Origin: Paracoccus saliphilus
GTDB lineage: Bacteria > Pseudomonadota > Alphaproteobacteria > Rhodobacterales > Rhodobacteraceae
Length of the DNA: 64,000 nt
Assembly (NCBI GenBank): GCA_003255745.1
Contig: QKYL01000146.1
Coordinates: forward strand, 97,537-161,536
Direction: 5' to 3'
Of this stretch, positions 25,105-34,754 are shown piece after piece. The notes beneath the pieces are model-generated. The model had not been told where the DNA came from, did not search any database, and saw only the letters and a list, made by a program, of their open reading frames with translations. The translations under genes and the position numbers were made by a program. How positions within the stretch are numbered: position 1 is the stretch's first letter; each line of letters starts with the position of its first letter.

Positions 25105-25692
25105 ATGCGCCAGGCGACGATCATCCGCAACACCTCGGAAACCTCGATCGAGGTCACGCTGAACCTCGACGGCAGCGGGGTTTATGACAACCAGACGGGC
25201 GTGGGCTTCTTTGACCACATGCTGGATCAACTGTCGCGGCATTCGCTGATCGACATGACGATCCGGGCGCGGGGCGATCTGCATATCGACGACCACCACA
25301 CGGTCGAGGACACCGGCATCGCCATTGGCCAAGCGCTGGTGCAGGCGCTCGGCGACAAAAAGGGCATCCGCCGTTACGGCAGCTTCCTGTTGGCCATGGA
25401 CGATTCACTTGTCCGCACCGCGCTGGACCTGTCTGCCCGTCCCTACCTGGTCTGGAACGTCGACTTTCCGTCGGAAAAGATCGGGACCTTCGACACCGAA
25501 CTGGTGCGCGAATTTTTCCAGGCGCTGTCCACGCATGGCGGCATCACCCTTCATGTGGACCGCATCCACGGGCTGAACAGCCACCACATTGCCGAGGCGG
25601 CGTTCAAATCCGTCGCCCGCGCGCTGCGCGAGGCGGTCGAGCCCGATCCCCGCATGGCGGGCGTTCTGCCATCGACCAAAGGGGCGCTGTGA
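25105..25692 (+). CDS. hisB: Imidazoleglycerol-phosphate dehydratase HisB
   Basis: Dehydrates imidazole glycerol phosphate to imidazole acetol phosphate in histidine synthesis. The 195-residue monofunctional enzyme shows the manganese-binding repeats: [16 protein letters not shown] with [17 protein letters not shown] in the first half, and [22 protein letters not shown] in the second. Start at 25105 follows aggaagga. Its TGA overlaps the ATG of hisH (TGATG), so the two are coupled. In related genomes as I remember them, hisB and hisH precede hisA and hisF; here they do not. Confidence 0.95.
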   Translation: MRQATIIRNTSETSIEVTLNLDGSGVYDNQTGVGFFDHMLDQLSRHSLIDMTIRARGDLHIDDHHTVEDTGIAIGQALVQALGDKKGIRRYGSFLLAMDDSLVRTALDLSARPYLVWNVDFPSEKIGTFDTELVREFFQALSTHGGITLHVDRIHGLNSHHIAEAAFKSVARALREAVEPDPRMAGVLPSTKGAL

Positions 25693-26321
25693 TGCGGGTC
25701 GCCTTGGTCGACTATGACAGCGGCAACCTGCATTCCGCGGAAAAAGCCTTTCAGTTGATGGGCCGCGATGCGGGGGCCGAGGTTGTCGTGACCTCGGACC
25801 CCGATGTGGCCGCCCGCGCCGACCGAATCGTGCTGCCGGGCGACGGCGCCTTCCCCGCCTGCCGCGCCGCCCTGGGCGAGGTTGACGGCATGGCCGAGGC
25901 CATCCAGAACGCCGTCCTGACGCGCGGCGTCCCCTTCATGGGCATCTGCGTCGGCATGCAGATGTTGGCGACCACCGGCCACGAATACCGCCAGACCCCT
26001 GGCCTTGACTGGATCGGCGGCGAGATCCAGGCCATTGCCGCCCCCGGTCTCAAGGTGCCGCACATGGGCTGGAACGATCTGGTGATCGATAACCCGCACC
26101 CCGTGCTGGAGGGGCTCGCCACGGGCGATCACGCCTATTTCGTGCACAGCTGGCAGTTCCAGGTGGCCGACCCCGCGCATTTGCTGGCCCATGTCGACTA
26201 TGGCGGCCCCGTCACCGCAGTGGTGGGGCGCGACAACATCATCGGCACCCAGTTTCACCCCGAAAAGTCCCAAGCCGTCGGCCTGCGCCTGATCGCGAAT
26301 TTCCTGCGTTGGCGTCCTTAG
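25692..26321 (+). CDS. hisH: Imidazole glycerol phosphate synthase glutaminase subunit HisH
   Basis: Releases ammonia from glutamine and passes it to HisF, which makes imidazole glycerol phosphate and AICAR. The 209-residue protein has the class I amidotransferase triad: the nucleophile in GVPFMGICVGMQML (Cys near 83) and the His-Glu pair in IGTQFHPEKSQ near the C-terminus. The head VALVDYDSGNLHSAEKAF is typical. The ATG at 25692 overlaps the hisB stop. No hisF follows; a terminator does, so the partner subunit must be encoded elsewhere. Confidence 0.95.
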   Translation: MRVALVDYDSGNLHSAEKAFQLMGRDAGAEVVVTSDPDVAARADRIVLPGDGAFPACRAALGEVDGMAEAIQNAVLTRGVPFMGICVGMQMLATTGHEYRQTPGLDWIGGEIQAIAAPGLKVPHMGWNDLVIDNPHPVLEGLATGDHAYFVHSWQFQVADPAHLLAHVDYGGPVTAVVGRDNIIGTQFHPEKSQAVGLRLIANFLRWRP

Positions 26322-26371
26322 GTTCTCGGTTGCCCAAATACCCTCGGGGGTGAATGGGCCCCAAGGCCCAG

Positions 26372-26391
26372 AGGGGGCGCGAGCGCCCCCT
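26372..26391. terminator. Hairpin between hisH and the class IV aminotransferase gene
   Basis: Stem agggggcgc/gcgccccct with a 2-nt loop, in the 75-bp gap between converging genes. A second, smaller gggcc..ggccc hairpin precedes it. No U-tract, so termination is inferred from position. Confidence 0.5.
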
Positions 26392-26395
26392 GCCC

Positions 26396-27307
26396 TCAGC
26401 CGGTCACATAGGCGCCGTAAATCGCCTCGACCCGCCGCGTCACAGGGCCGCCCACGCCGCCGCGCAGCGCCCGCCCGTCAATGCTGGCCACGGGCGTGAT
26501 CCCGCCCAGCGTGCCGGTCACGAAGGCCTCGTCCGCAGCATAGGTCTGCGCCAGGGTAAAATTTCCCTCGCGCAGCACGCCGCCCGCCTCGCGCCACAGT
26601 CGCATCACCGTCGCCCGGGTGATCCCGTTGAAGCAGCAGGCCCCGTCCGAGGTCCACAGCTCCTGCCCCCGCACGATGAAGAAATTCGTCGAATTGCAGC
26701 TGGCGACAAAGCCCCGGTCGTCCAGCATCAGCGCTTCGTCCGCGCCCATGTCGATTGCTTGGTTCAGCGCCTGGATGAAATTCAGCCGGCTGTGCGAGTT
26801 CAGCCGCAGGTCGAACACGTCCGGCGTCGAACAGCGGATGGCCGAGGTCATCAGCCGCAGCCCCCGCGCCTTCAGCGCCGTATTGGGCTGCTTCCATTCG
26901 GCCAGGATCACCACCGTCGGCCCGCCCCGCACAAAGCGCGGGTCCTGGTTGATCGTCGTCTTGACGCCGCGCGTGACCATCAGGCGGATATGCACACCGT
27001 CCTCCATCCCGTTGGCGGCCAGCAGCGCGTCGATGGCCGCCCCCAGCTCCGCCCGCGGCATCAGCTCCAGCCGGATGGAATTGGCGCCCTCATAGAGCCG
27101 GTCCAGATGCGCCTCCAGCGACAGAATTCGACCGCGCACCAGCCGCAGCCCCTCCCAGACCCCGTCCCCCAGCCCAAAGCCTGCGTCAAAGACGGACACC
27201 CGCGCCTCGTCCCGCGGCACCAGGTTGCCGTTCACATGAACCAGCACCCGGTCGTTGCGCGGATCGGGGGCATAGCTTTGGGCGCTGTCGCGGCTGGCAT
27301 CATCCAT
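26396..27307 (-). CDS. Class IV (fold-type IV) aminotransferase homolog lacking the PLP lysine
   Basis: A homolog of branched-chain/D-amino acid aminotransferases and aminodeoxychorismate lyase. The 303-residue product keeps the fold landmarks: [20 protein letters not shown] (38-57), [23 protein letters not shown], and the phosphate-binding FNGITRATV and [15 protein letters not shown]. At the place of the catalytic lysine (as in LKHLNRL of PabC) it reads [10 protein letters not shown], with Asn170 aligned to the lysine and no Lys nearby. Transamination by the usual Schiff-base route is therefore doubtful. Start at 27307 follows aggagg; the longer frame is unsupported. It diverges from the adenine deaminase gene. 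Confidence 0.82.
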   Translation of the reverse strand: MDDASRDSAQSYAPDPRNDRVLVHVNGNLVPRDEARVSVFDAGFGLGDGVWEGLRLVRGRILSLEAHLDRLYEGANSIRLELMPRAELGAAIDALLAANGMEDGVHIRLMVTRGVKTTINQDPRFVRGGPTVVILAEWKQPNTALKARGLRLMTSAIRCSTPDVFDLRLNSHSRLNFIQALNQAIDMGADEALMLDDRGFVASCNSTNFFIVRGQELWTSDGACCFNGITRATVMRLWREAGGVLREGNFTLAQTYAADEAFVTGTLGGITPVASIDGRALRGGVGGPVTRRVEAIYGAYVTG

Positions 27308-27420
27308 CGGAACCTCCTGCTTCTTTGGGCGGCAGGCAATCATGGGCAGGTTCCGGGGGCAAGCCGCTCTGGACGCCGGGCGCGCGATCAGGTTTTGTGC
27401 CCGAAAGACAGGAGAGGTTG

Positions 27421-29118
27421 ATGGACGATCTGGAACGGCGCATCGCGCAGGGGCGCGGCGACCAGCCCGCCGATCTGGTTTTGCGCGGCGGGCGGGTCTT
27501 CGACCTGGTGACAGGCGCCATGATCGGCGGCGACGTGGCGATCTGTGGCGACCGGATCGTGGGCATCGGGGCCGATTATGACGGCACCCGCGTCATCGAC
27601 GTCACCGGCCTGACCCTGGTGCCGGGCTTCATCGATACGCATCTGCATGTCGAAAGCAGCCTTGTCACGCCCTTCGAGTTCGACCGCTGCGTCACCCCGC
27701 GCGGCGTCACGACCGCCATCTGCGACCCGCACGAGATCGCCAATGTCATCGGGCTGGACGGCATCCGGTATTTCCAGCAGGCGTCCGAACACCTGCTGAT
27801 GGACCTGCGCGTGCAGCTGTCCTCCTGCGTGCCGTCCACGGAGATGGAAACCTCGGGCGCGCGCATCGGGGCCGCCGACCTGGCGCAGGTCATGGGCCAC
27901 CCCTCGGCCATCGGCCTGGCCGAATTCATGAACTATCCCGGCGTGATCCACCGCGATCCCGCCGCGATGGACAAGCTGCGCCTGTTCGCGGGCGGGCATA
28001 TCGACGGGCATTGCCCGCAGCTGACCGGGCGCGACCTGAACGCCTATGTCGCCGCCGGCATCCGAACGGAACACGAGGCGACAACCGCCGACGAGGCGCT
28101 GGAAAAGCTGCGCAAGGGCATGCGCGTCCTGATCCGCGAAGGGTCCGTCAGCAAGGATCTGGACGCGCTGCAGCCGATCCTGACCGAAACGACCAGCCCC
28201 TATCTGTGCCTGTGCACCGACGACCGGAACCCCCTGGACATCGCGGAACACGGACACCTGGACTACATGATCCGGCGCCTGATCGCTCTTGGTACGCCGC
28301 CGCTTGCCGCCTACCGCGCCGCCAGCCTTTCGGCGGCCGAAGCCTTTGGGCTGAAGGATCGCGGCCTGATCGCGCCCGGCCTGCGCGCCGACATCGTGGC
28401 AATCGACAGCCTGGAAGGCTGCCACGCGCAGATGGTGCTGTGCGCGGGCCGGGTGGTAAACGACGCCGCCTTTGCCGGTCGCGGCCGTGTGGCGCCGGTG
28501 GCCCGCAACTCGGTCCGGGCACCGCGGGTCGAGCCGCGCGACTTCCGCTGCACCGGCAATAACAGCCGGACGCCGGTGATCGGCATTCTTGAAGGCAAGA
28601 TCATCACGCAGCACCTGACCGTCCAGATCGAACCCGAGGATGGCGACAAGCGCCCCGACCTCACCCAAGACCTGATCCGTATCGCAGTGATCGAGCGGCA
28701 CGGCCGGAACGGCAACATCGCCACCGGCTTTGTCCGGGGCTTTGGCTTGGCACGCGGCGCCATCGCCTCCACCGTCTGTCACGATCACCACAATATCGCG
28801 GTCGTGGGGGCGGATTATGCGGACATGGCACTGGCCGCGAACCGTCTTGGCCAGATCGAGGGGGGCTTCGTGGTTGCGTCGGGCGGGCAGGTCCTGGCGG
28901 AACTGCCCCTGCCCTTGGCCGGGTTGATGAGCCTTCAGCCGTTCGAAACTGTCCGCGACCGCCTGTCGGACCTGCGCGCCGCCGCCCGGACCCTTGGGGT
29001 GACGCTGGAAGAACCATTCCTGCAACTGGCATTCCTGGCGCTGCCCGTGATTCCCGCCCTGAAGATCACCGATCGCGGCATGGTCGATGTTGAAAGGTTC
29101 GAGATCATCTCGGCCTGA
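27421..29118 (+). CDS. ade: Adenine deaminase
   Basis: Converts adenine to hypoxanthine and ammonia for purine salvage. The 565-residue amidohydrolase has the metal-binding [15 protein letters not shown] (HxH) near residue 65, [11 protein letters not shown], and [11 protein letters not shown], then [19 protein letters not shown] with the metal-ligand aspartate. The C-terminal third with [18 protein letters not shown] is specific to adenine deaminase rather than other amidohydrolases. The ATG at 27421 follows ggagagg; the frame opens earlier without support. Cytoplasmic. Confidence 0.93.
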   Translation: MDDLERRIAQGRGDQPADLVLRGGRVFDLVTGAMIGGDVAICGDRIVGIGADYDGTRVIDVTGLTLVPGFIDTHLHVESSLVTPFEFDRCVTPRGVTTAICDPHEIANVIGLDGIRYFQQASEHLLMDLRVQLSSCVPSTEMETSGARIGAADLAQVMGHPSAIGLAEFMNYPGVIHRDPAAMDKLRLFAGGHIDGHCPQLTGRDLNAYVAAGIRTEHEATTADEALEKLRKGMRVLIREGSVSKDLDALQPILTETTSPYLCLCTDDRNPLDIAEHGHLDYMIRRLIALGTPPLAAYRAASLSAAEAFGLKDRGLIAPGLRADIVAIDSLEGCHAQMVLCAGRVVNDAAFAGRGRVAPVARNSVRAPRVEPRDFRCTGNNSRTPVIGILEGKIITQHLTVQIEPEDGDKRPDLTQDLIRIAVIERHGRNGNIATGFVRGFGLARGAIASTVCHDHHNIAVVGADYADMALAANRLGQIEGGFVVASGGQVLAELPLPLAGLMSLQPFETVRDRLSDLRAAARTLGVTLEEPFLQLAFLALPVIPALKITDRGMVDVERFEIISA

Positions 29119-29159
29119 GGCCGCCACGGCACCGGGAACCGGACAAGGCCGATGCAAGC

Positions 29160-29750
29160 CTACAGGCCGCCCCGGACCCTTTCGACCGCTGCGACGGCCC
29201 GGCGGATGGCCTCTTCGATGGTCAGGTTGCTGGTATCCAGAACAACGGCATCATCCGCCGGCCGCAAGGGGGCTGTGGCGCGTTCACTGTCCCGGCGGTC
29301 GCGTTCGCGCAGTTCGACCAGCATGACCGTCGCCTCGGCGCCCAGTTCGGCCGCGCGGCGGCGGGCACGCACTTCGTCCGAGGCCACGACGTAGAGCTTT
29401 ACCTGCGCATCCGGGCAGATCACCGTGCCGATGTCGCGCCCGTCCAGAACCGCGCCGGGTTCCTGCGCGGCGAAACGGTGCTGAAACTCGACCAGGGCGG
29501 CCCGCACCTCGGGGATGGCGGCCACGCGGCTGGCGGCCTGACCGGCAGCCGCGCTGCGCAATCCGGCGCGTGCCAGGTCGTCGGGGGTCAGGCCCCGGGC
29601 TGCCGCGATCGGGTCGCCCCCCTTGGCGCCGGTCGCGCGATACAGAAGGCCGGTGTCCAGGTGGTGAAATCCGAAATGGCTGGCCAAGGCGCGGGCAATG
29701 GTGCCCTTGCCGGATGCGGCCGGACCGTCGATGGCGATAATGAAGGGCAT
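29160..29750 (-). CDS. cmk: Cytidylate kinase Cmk
   Basis: Phosphorylates CMP and dCMP with ATP, supplying pyrimidine nucleotides. The 196-residue protein starts with the P-loop [20 protein letters not shown], followed by [10 protein letters not shown], the CMP-binding [21 protein letters not shown], and the lid segment [21 protein letters not shown]. It is slightly short for the family, mainly in the insert region. ATG at 29750 is chosen because the P-loop begins at residue 3; a longer frame to 29900 is unsupported. Converges with the ade gene. Confidence 0.92.
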   Translation of the reverse strand: MPFIIAIDGPAASGKGTIARALASHFGFHHLDTGLLYRATGAKGGDPIAAARGLTPDDLARAGLRSAAAGQAASRVAAIPEVRAALVEFQHRFAAQEPGAVLDGRDIGTVICPDAQVKLYVVASDEVRARRRAAELGAEATVMLVELRERDRRDSERATAPLRPADDAVVLDTSNLTIEEAIRRAVAAVERVRGGL

Positions 29751-29905
29751 GTCAGGCAAGACCGGCTTGGGAAAGGTTGTTTCGCACCCATTGCACAGGT
29801 AGGCCGGAAAGGTCCAGCACAGGCCGCTGCCCCTGCGCGACACAGTGCCCCGAGATGGGACTCTGTTCCAGATTCCGCTTGGCAAAGGTGCGCCCGGCAC
29901 GTCCT

Positions 29906-30685
29906 ATGAACTATTGTGAACAATCGTTTCGAGATCAAACTTTTATGCTTGCAGGATTCATTGAGGAGCTACTGGCCGCCGGGACCCTTTCCGACATCAG
30001 GGCCGTGTTCATGGCGGCAGCCGCGCAGTTCGGGTTCGAGAACACCTTCTACACCGCCCGCTTCATGCTGACAGTGCCTTCATCGCTTCTGCGCGAGCCT
30101 CCGGTGATTTTGTCCAACGCCCCCGTTGCCGTTCTGGAGGAGGTCCGGCAGCTGCGCGACCTGGAAAAGGACGGATGGGTCAGGTGGGTCATGGAACACG
30201 ACGGCGACATTTCCTCGGCAGAGCTTCAGGAACAGTGGCCTTCGCCGTCGCTGCAGGTCGCGGCGAAACATGGCCTTGGCGCGGTCCACATCCTCAGCCT
30301 GCGGGAACGGGTGCTGCACAGTGCCGGGGCCGTTCTTCTGAACCCGCATGCGGGGGCCGACGACAAGGTTCTGGCGCAGCGCTGGCGGCAGTCTGGACGC
30401 GACATTCGCGTCCTGTCCTGGATCATGCACATGCGCGTGGCCACGATGCCCCGCAAGCAGTTCATGACGACCCTGACACCGCGCCAGCGCGAGGTTCTGG
30501 GATGGCGGTCCGCCGGCAAGACCGTGGACGAGATCGCGATCATCCTGGGGATCACCCCGGCGACCGTCGAGAAACACCTGCGCCTGGCGCGTGAATCGCT
30601 GGGTGTTGAAACCACCCCGCAGGCGGTGCTGAAGGCGCATGTCACCCATCAGCTGCACAACCCGGAGATCGCCTTGCGAGGGTAA
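29906..30685 (+). CDS. LuxR-type HTH transcriptional regulator
   Basis: A 259-residue DNA-binding regulator. The C-terminal GerE/LuxR helix-turn-helix (about 190-245) is clear: LTPRQREVLGWRSAGKTVDEIAIILG and ITPATVEKHLRLARESLGV. The N-terminal 170 residues have the length and mixed layout of an autoinducer-binding domain, but the conserved Trp/Tyr/Asp ligand residues of acyl-homoserine-lactone receptors could not be placed, and no luxI gene is nearby. Start is uncertain: ATG 29906 or 29945, neither with a strong ribosome site. Target genes unknown. Confidence 0.75.
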   Translation: MNYCEQSFRDQTFMLAGFIEELLAAGTLSDIRAVFMAAAAQFGFENTFYTARFMLTVPSSLLREPPVILSNAPVAVLEEVRQLRDLEKDGWVRWVMEHDGDISSAELQEQWPSPSLQVAAKHGLGAVHILSLRERVLHSAGAVLLNPHAGADDKVLAQRWRQSGRDIRVLSWIMHMRVATMPRKQFMTTLTPRQREVLGWRSAGKTVDEIAIILGITPATVEKHLRLARESLGVETTPQAVLKAHVTHQLHNPEIALRG

Positions 30686-30712
30686 GGTTTTCCTCCGTTT
30701 TCCTTGGGCGTC

Positions 30713-30769
30713 CACTTGCGTCACATCGACCTGTTCCGTGAGTGGTGACACGCAAGTGTCAGGAACAGG
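30713..30769 (+). repeat. Two interlocked perfect inverted repeats (pseudoknot topology)
   Basis: Arm A cacttgcgt (30713-30721) pairs with acgcaagtg (30750-30758), and arm B cctgttcc (30730-30737) pairs with ggaacagg (30762-30769). The order is A-B-A'-B', so as RNA this is an H-type pseudoknot; as DNA it is two overlapping palindromes. It starts 28 bp after the LuxR-type gene and ends before the tsf terminator. Confidence 0.55.
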
Positions 30770-30838
30770 CGGCGTGTGGCCCGGTTGCCTTGGCCGCCGC
30801 CGCCCCAAAAATCGGCAACCTTTGCCTAGAAAACAAAA

Positions 30839-30861
30839 ATGCCGGCCATCAGGGCCGGCAT
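30839..30861 (-). terminator. Rho-independent terminator after tsf
   Basis: Stem atgccggcc/ggccggcat (30839-30847, 30853-30861) with a 5-nt loop. On the minus strand it continues into tttttgtttt, a strong U-tract. Confidence 0.88.
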
Positions 30862-30883
30862 TTCGCGTTGAGGTGATAAGGGA

Positions 30884-31762
30884 TCAGGCGCCGCTGAGGG
30901 TCTTGGCGACCTCGGCTGCGAAATCCTCTTCCTTCTTTTCAATGCCTTCGCCGACGGCGACGCGGGCAAATGCGGTGATCGTCGCGCCCTGCTCCTTGGC
31001 GGCCTCGGCCACGGTCAGGTCGGGGTTGATGACGAACTTCTGGCCGGTCAGCGTGACCTCCTCGAAGAACTTCTTCATGCGGCCTTCGATCATCTTCTCG
31101 ATGACCGCGTCCGGCTTGCCCGACTCGCGCGCCTGCTCGGTCAGAACCTGCTTTTCACGCTCGACCAGTGCCTGGTCCAGATCCGCTTCACCAAGCGAGG
31201 CAGGCGAGGTCGCGGCAACATGCATCGCGATCTGGCGGCCGATCTCTTCGTTGCCGCCTTCCAGGCCGACCAGCACGCCGATCTTGCCCATGCCGTCGGC
31301 AGCAGCGTTGTGGACGTAATGCACGACCATCGGCGCAGTCACGACGACCATCCGGCGCAGGGTCATGTTCTCACCGATCTTGGCGATGGCGTCGGTCAGG
31401 ACCTCGGACACGGCCTTGCCGTCGATCTGTTCGTTCTTCAGCGCCTCGACATCGTCGACGTTCAGCGCGGCCTGGGCGATCTTGCGCACCATGGCCTGGA
31501 ATTCCTCGTTCTTGCCCACGAAGTCGGTTTCCGAGTTCACCTCGACGGCGACGCCCTTGCCGGGTTTCACGGCAACGGCGACCAGGCCCTCGGCGGCAAC
31601 GCGGCCCGATTTCTTGGCGGCCTTGGCCAGACCCTTGGTGCGCAGCCAGTCCACCGCGGCTTCCATGTCGCCGTCGGTTTCGGTCAGCGCCTTCTTGGCG
31701 TCCATCATGCCTGCGCCGGTGGTCTCGCGCAGTTCCTTCACCATGGCTGCGGTGATTGCCAT
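30884..31762 (-). CDS. tsf: Translation elongation factor Ts
   Basis: Exchanges GDP for GTP on EF-Tu. The 292-residue protein opens with [24 protein letters not shown], the signature that contacts EF-Tu, has the core [16 protein letters not shown], and ends with the paired subdomains typical of bacterial EF-Ts. Start MAITAAM at 31762 follows gaggaga; an upstream frame is unsupported. Second gene of the rpsB-tsf unit, closed by a strong terminator. Confidence 0.97.
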   Translation of the reverse strand: MAITAAMVKELRETTGAGMMDAKKALTETDGDMEAAVDWLRTKGLAKAAKKSGRVAAEGLVAVAVKPGKGVAVEVNSETDFVGKNEEFQAMVRKIAQAALNVDDVEALKNEQIDGKAVSEVLTDAIAKIGENMTLRRMVVVTAPMVVHYVHNAAADGMGKIGVLVGLEGGNEEIGRQIAMHVAATSPASLGEADLDQALVEREKQVLTEQARESGKPDAVIEKMIEGRMKKFFEEVTLTGQKFVINPDLTVAEAAKEQGATITAFARVAVGEGIEKKEEDFAAEVAKTLSGA

Positions 31763-31846
31763 ATCCGTCTCCTCTGTGTTCAACACGTCAGGCGGGGCAT
31801 ACCCCCGCCTGACGACAATTCGATGAAATTGCGGATCCGAATGGGA

Positions 31847-32629
31847 TCAGGCCTCGGCGGCGGCCTCTTCGGCGGCCGGCTCGTCCAGCAGCTCTTCCGG
31901 GGCATCCGACAGCGAGCCCAGGTCGACACCGGCGGCGCCCATCTGTGCCGACATGCCGTCCAACGCGGCGCGGCTGACCAGGTCGCAGTACAGTGCGATC
32001 GCGCGGGCCGCGTCATCGTTGCCCGGGATGATGTAATCCACGCCTTCGGGCGAGCAGTTGGTATCGACCACGGCGACGACCGGGATGCCCAGCTTGCGGG
32101 CCTCCAGGATGGCCAGGTCTTCCTTGTTCACATCGATGACGAACAGCAGGTCAGGAAGGCCGCCCATGTCGCGGATGCCGCCAAGCGAAGCTTGCAGCTT
32201 GGTCTGCTCACGCTCAAGCTGCAGACGCTCTTTCTTGGTCAGGCCCTCGGCGCCGCCGGCCATCGTCTCGTCAATGGCCTTCAGGCGGTTGATCGACTGG
32301 CTGACGGTCTTCCAGTTGGTCAGCGTGCCGCCCAGCCAACGGTGGTTCATGTAGAACTGCGCCGACTTCTCGGCAGCCTCGGAGATGGCCTTCTGGGCCT
32401 GGCGCTTGGTGCCGACGAACAGCACGCGGCCGCCCTTGGCGACGGTGTCGCGCACGACCTGCAGAGCCTGGTCCAGCATCGGGACGGTCTGCGTCAGGTC
32501 GAGGATGTGGATGCCATTGCGGTCGCCATAGATGAACTCGCCCATGCGGGGGTTCCAGCGCTGCGTCTGGTGGCCATAGTGAACGCCAGCTTCAAGAAGC
32601 TGACGCAGCGAGAATTCGGGAAGCGCCAT
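31847..32629 (-). CDS. rpsB: 30S ribosomal protein S2
   Basis: A small-subunit protein that joins late and binds S1. The 260-residue product has both S2 signatures: [19 protein letters not shown] near the N-terminus and [33 protein letters not shown] further on (part shown only as landmark), ending in an Ala/Glu-rich tail. Start at 32629 follows aaagga. It heads the unit rpsB-tsf with 84 bp between. The leader upstream (32630-32898) is non-coding and may hold autoregulatory structure, which I could not define. Confidence 0.97.
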   Translation of the reverse strand: MALPEFSLRQLLEAGVHYGHQTQRWNPRMGEFIYGDRNGIHILDLTQTVPMLDQALQVVRDTVAKGGRVLFVGTKRQAQKAISEAAEKSAQFYMNHRWLGGTLTNWKTVSQSINRLKAIDETMAGGAEGLTKKERLQLEREQTKLQASLGGIRDMGGLPDLLFVIDVNKEDLAILEARKLGIPVVAVVDTNCSPEGVDYIIPGNDDAARAIALYCDLVSRAALDGMSAQMGAAGVDLGSLSDAPEELLDEPAAEEAAAEA

Positions 32630-32898
32630 AACGTGTTCCTTTCCGGTTTGCGCCTTGGCAGGGGATCTCAGGGCGGACGCCCCAACCGGTGGACCTTTTG
32701 CGGATGTCTCCCGCAAAGGCCCGCCCCTGCCTGTGAAGTGTGCGCGCCTTAGCCCCTGGCCGTCGGCAATGCAAGCGGAATCGCCGCGGCACCCCGGTCG
32801 ATAGCGGTAACGCAAAGGCCGGCGGCGCGGTGCTTTGGCTTGCATCACAGGCGTCTTGGGTTCAGGTTCGGGGCGATTTTCACGTCCGAAGGTGCGCC

Positions 32899-33543
32899 AT
32901 GACCCCGCAGATCCAGTCGCAGCAGACCAAGGCCCTGTGCCAGCTTGCCCCCGTCATCCCGGTCATCGTGATCAAGGACGCCGTCCAGGCCCAGGGGCTG
33001 GCACGGGCGCTGGTCACCGGCGGCCTGCCGGTGCTGGAGGTGACGCTGCGATCCGATGCGGCGCTGGACTCGATCCGCGCGATGAGCGCGGTCGAGGGCG
33101 GCCATGTCGGCGCCGGCACCGTGCTGACGCCCGACGACGCCAAACGCGCCAAGGATGCGGGCGCGAAATTTGCCGTCTCTCCGGGCCTGACCGACCGCCT
33201 GATCGCCGCTTGCGAGGATCTGGAGCTGCCGCTGCTGCCGGGCGTGGTCACGGCATCCGAGGTGATGCGGGCGGCCGATGCGGGCTTTGACATGCTGAAG
33301 TTCTTCCCGGCCGAGGCCGTCGGCGGCGCGCCTGCGCTGAAGTCGTTGGCCGGCCCCCTGCCCCGTGTCAGCTTCTGCCCCACGGGCGGCGTGACCCCGC
33401 AGAACGCCGGCAGCTATCTGTCGCTGCCCAACGTGATCTGCGTGGGCGGCAGCTGGATCGTCACCGACGCGGACGTTGCCGCCGGAAACTGGCAGGCGAT
33501 CGAGGATCGCGCCCGCACTGCCGCCGCCCTGTCCCGCGGATAA
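32899..33543 (+). CDS. eda: KDPG/KHG aldolase (Entner-Doudoroff)
   Basis: Splits 2-keto-3-deoxy-6-phosphogluconate into pyruvate and glyceraldehyde 3-phosphate. The 214-residue class I aldolase shows the active-site glutamate in [13 protein letters not shown] (Glu47) and the Schiff-base lysine in [13 protein letters not shown] (Lys134), plus the phosphate-binding [16 protein letters not shown] and VGGSWIV. The ATG at 32899 has a gaagg site upstream. edd (6-phosphogluconate dehydratase), often adjacent, is not in this window. An MFS carrier gene follows after 8 bp. Confidence 0.94.
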   Translation: MTPQIQSQQTKALCQLAPVIPVIVIKDAVQAQGLARALVTGGLPVLEVTLRSDAALDSIRAMSAVEGGHVGAGTVLTPDDAKRAKDAGAKFAVSPGLTDRLIAACEDLELPLLPGVVTASEVMRAADAGFDMLKFFPAEAVGGAPALKSLAGPLPRVSFCPTGGVTPQNAGSYLSLPNVICVGGSWIVTDADVAAGNWQAIEDRARTAAALSRG

Positions 33544-33551
33544 GGACGGCA

Positions 33552-34751
33552 ATGACCGACCTGGCCCGCGCAAGGCGCAACGTCATCATCCTGGTGCTGG
33601 CGCAGGCGATCCTGGGCGCGCAGATGTCGGTCGTCTTCATCGTCGGCGGGCTGGCGGGGCAGATCCTGGCGCCCAATCCCTGCCTTGCGACGCTGCCCGT
33701 GTCCCTGGTGATCCTGGGATCGGCCCTGACCGCCCGCCCGCTGTCCCGCCTCATGCAGCGGCGCGGGCGGCAGGCGGGCTTCCTGCTGGCCGTGATGGCC
33801 GGCGCCCTGGGGGCCGCGGTGTCGGCGACTGGGCTTTGGCAAAATTCCTTCCTGCTGTTCCTGATGGGGTCGCTCCTGACCGGGATCTACATGTCGGCCC
33901 AAGGCTTCTACCGCTTCGCGGCCACTGACACCGCCCCCGATGATTTCGCCCCCCGCGCGATCAGCTGGGTGATGGCGGGGGGGCTTGCCTCGGCCATCAT
34001 CGGGCCGTCGCTGGTGCGGCTGACCAGCGACCTGACCGCGATGCCCTTTCTGGCCACCTATGTGGCGGTGATCGGGCTGAACCTGATCGGGCCGTTCCTC
34101 TTTGCCTTTCTGGACATTCCACGACCCCCGGCCCCGGTGGCGGGCATCGTCGCGGGGCGCCCGATGGGGCAGATCCTTCGCAGCCCGGCGATCATCGTCG
34201 CGATGATCTGCGGGATGGTGTCCTATGCGCTGATGAACCTGGTGATGACCTCGACCCCGCTGGCGGTGGTCGGTTGCGGCTATCACGCCTCGGATGCGGC
34301 CAATATCGTCAGCGCGCATGTCCTGGCCATGTTCGCGCCCAGCTTCTTCACCGGCCACCTGATCGCGCGGTTTGGGGCAGAACGCATCGTGGGCCTGGGC
34401 CTGGTCATCCTGGCGATGGCCGGGGCCGTGGCACTGTCGGGCATCCAGCTGGAGCAGTTCTTCCTGGCCCTGATCCTCCTGGGGATCGGCTGGAACTTTG
34501 GCTATATCGGCGCCACCACCATGCTGACCCGCGCCCACGCCCCCGAAGAGCGCGGCCGAGTGCAGGGCATGAACGACCTGATCGTCTTCGGCGGGGTGTT
34601 CCTGGCCTCGCTGTCCTCGGGCGGGCTGCTGAACTGCTCGGGTGGGTCGGTGCAGGCCGGGTGGAACGCGGTCAACCTGGCGATGCTGCCGTTTCTGGTG
34701 CTGGCCGGCGGTGCGCTGATCTGGCTGGTGATGCGCCCGAAAGAGGCCTGA
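33552..34751 (+). CDS. MFS transporter
   Basis: A 399-residue protein with 12 predicted helices of the major facilitator superfamily. Visible segments: RPLSRLMQRRGRQAGFLLAV (the loop 2-3 region), LTGIYMSAQGFYRFAATD, LIARFGAERIVGLGLVILA, and GWNFGYIGATTMLTRAHAPEERGRVQGMND. The last is typical of a broad group of uncharacterised carriers. It starts 8 bp after eda and is surely in the same message, which hints at a sugar-acid or metabolite role, but substrate cannot be assigned. It converges with xseA. Confidence 0.82.
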   Translation: MTDLARARRNVIILVLAQAILGAQMSVVFIVGGLAGQILAPNPCLATLPVSLVILGSALTARPLSRLMQRRGRQAGFLLAVMAGALGAAVSATGLWQNSFLLFLMGSLLTGIYMSAQGFYRFAATDTAPDDFAPRAISWVMAGGLASAIIGPSLVRLTSDLTAMPFLATYVAVIGLNLIGPFLFAFLDIPRPPAPVAGIVAGRPMGQILRSPAIIVAMICGMVSYALMNLVMTSTPLAVVGCGYHASDAANIVSAHVLAMFAPSFFTGHLIARFGAERIVGLGLVILAMAGAVALSGIQLEQFFLALILLGIGWNFGYIGATTMLTRAHAPEERGRVQGMNDLIVFGGVFLASLSSGGLLNCSGGSVQAGWNAVNLAMLPFLVLAGGALIWLVMRPKEA

Positions 34752-34754
34752 GCC

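Noticed and set aside
31763..31846. Riboswitch or attenuator between rpsB and tsf
   Set aside because: The spacer has only weak GC pairings and no known motif.
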